A stretch of 5,254 nt of DNA from Acidobacteriaceae bacterium (GTDB lineage Bacteria > Acidobacteriota > Terriglobia > Terriglobales > Acidobacteriaceae), in assembly GCA_027307295.1 (NCBI GenBank), contig DAHUXF010000225.1:1-5254 (forward strand), given 5' to 3'. Position numbers and translations under genes: made by a program. The notes beneath the pieces are model-generated. The model saw only the letters and a program-made list of their open reading frames with translations. It ran no database searches and had not been told where the DNA came from. Shown one piece after another: positions 4,704 to 5,254 of the stretch. Every line of letters starts with the position of its first letter. The stretch's first letter is position 1.

Positions 4704-5254
4704 TTATCTGCTCGGGTTGGGAGCAGCACTCTGCGCAGAGCTTTGCCCATCCTGGGCCTGGGTGTTCGTCATCAGGCGAACCTCCACGCGCCGGTTCTTG
4801 GCGCGTCCATCGGCCGTATTGTTGGGGGCTGCGTATTTGTCTTTACCCATTCCGATCAGATAAATCTTATGCGCCGGAATGTTCTTGGAAGAAAGATACT
4901 GGACCACCGCATCGGCGCGGCGTTCACTCAGCTTGTAATTGTATTTCGCTGAGCCCACAGAGTCCGTATCGCCTTCCACCACTACCAGATAACCCTTGGT
5001 GTTGGGGACTTCAGCCAAGAGCTGGTCCAGTGCGGTCTTCGCTTTGGCGGTCAGGTCAGCTTTATTAAAGGCAAAATGCACTGAGGTCTCTGCCACGGGG
5101 CGGTAATTATCCAGGTTGGCCACCTGGTTGGCCAGGACGTTAGCGCGAGTGTTGGCCTGGGCGGCAAGAGTCTGTGCCTGATCGGCGCGTCCGCGTGCGT
5201 CCATGGCTTTCTGGTCGGCTTCGCCCGCTTTTTGGTTTGCGCCCTGGATACCCT
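4704..5254 (-). CDS. OmpA-family peptidoglycan-binding protein, C-terminal part (runs off right edge)
   Basis: The 182 visible residues include no start; the frame is open to the window edge, and the ATG at 5204 is internal to an Ala/Gln/Asp-rich helix that begins before it. This helix (about 1-48) looks like a coiled coil. The OmpA-like domain runs from about 55 to 160: VHFAFNKADL, EGDTDSVGSAKYNYKLSERRADAVV, YLIGMGKDK and AKNRRVEVRL. OmpA domains bind diaminopimelate of peptidoglycan through the Asp of TDS-G and the Arg of LS-RRA; both are present (about D97 and R112). The usual EGHTD is EGDTD here, so the His is replaced. A short Ser/Gln/Ala tail ends the protein. It probably anchors the outer membrane or an envelope complex to the cell wall. 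The missing N-terminus could be a signal peptide, a lipoprotein signal or another domain. Confidence 0.92.
   Translation of the reverse strand, partial: GIQGANQKAGEADQKAMDARGRADQAQTLAAQANTRANVLANQVANLDNYRPVAETSVHFAFNKADLTAKAKTALDQLLAEVPNTKGYLVVVEGDTDSVGSAKYNYKLSERRADAVVQYLSSKNIPAHKIYLIGMGKDKYAAPNNTADGRAKNRRVEVRLMTNTQAQDGQSSAQSAAPNPSR

Noticed and set aside
4514..4750. Minus-strand open frame overlapping the end of the OmpA-family gene and the terminator
   Set aside because: It runs through a strong terminator and the repeats, overlaps the OmpA gene in another frame, and resembles no protein.

Overview
The window looks like a chromosomal segment from an Acidobacteriota (Terriglobia-like) genome. 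The evidence is indirect: moderate GC, a small secreted protein that begins with an SLGDVARANKARK-type motif after its signal peptide, a PepSY-like lipoprotein, and an OmpA-type protein with an Ala/Gln-rich coiled coil. No mobile element, CRISPR array, tRNA or rRNA is visible.

Layout. (1) At 1-936, minus strand, lies the N-terminal 60% or so of a threonine-synthase-type PLP enzyme. Its 5' leader contains a candidate ribosome-mediated attenuator: a near-consensus promoter, an apparently leaderless 27-codon leader peptide dense in Met and Cys codons, an antiterminator strand inside the last leader codons, and an intrinsic terminator ahead of the structural gene. (2) At 965-2008, plus strand, a divergent promoter with an operator-like dyad drives a type IV prepilin peptidase (A24 family). 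This gene probably starts at a CTG codon. (3) At 2132-3395, plus strand, there are two exported proteins of unknown function: a small periplasmic coiled-coil protein and a lipoprotein with a PepSY-like C-terminus. (4) At 3432-4379, minus strand and convergent with the lipoprotein, is a secreted protein with a Pro-rich linker and two duplicated TPR pairs. (5) At 4380-4640 is non-coding sequence with short dyads. (6) At 4632-5254, minus strand, is the C-terminal part of an OmpA-family peptidoglycan-binding protein followed by a strong terminator.

The right four-fifths of the window is dominated by envelope functions: pilin processing, two secreted proteins, a TPR scaffold and a cell-wall anchor. 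They are not obviously one operon. The most notable element is the attenuator at 769-936. Its leader peptide is rich in Met and Cys rather than Thr and Ile, although the first gene behind it looks like threonine synthase. This suggests control by sulfur amino acid supply, or that the enzyme or its off-window neighbours act in sulfur amino acid metabolism.
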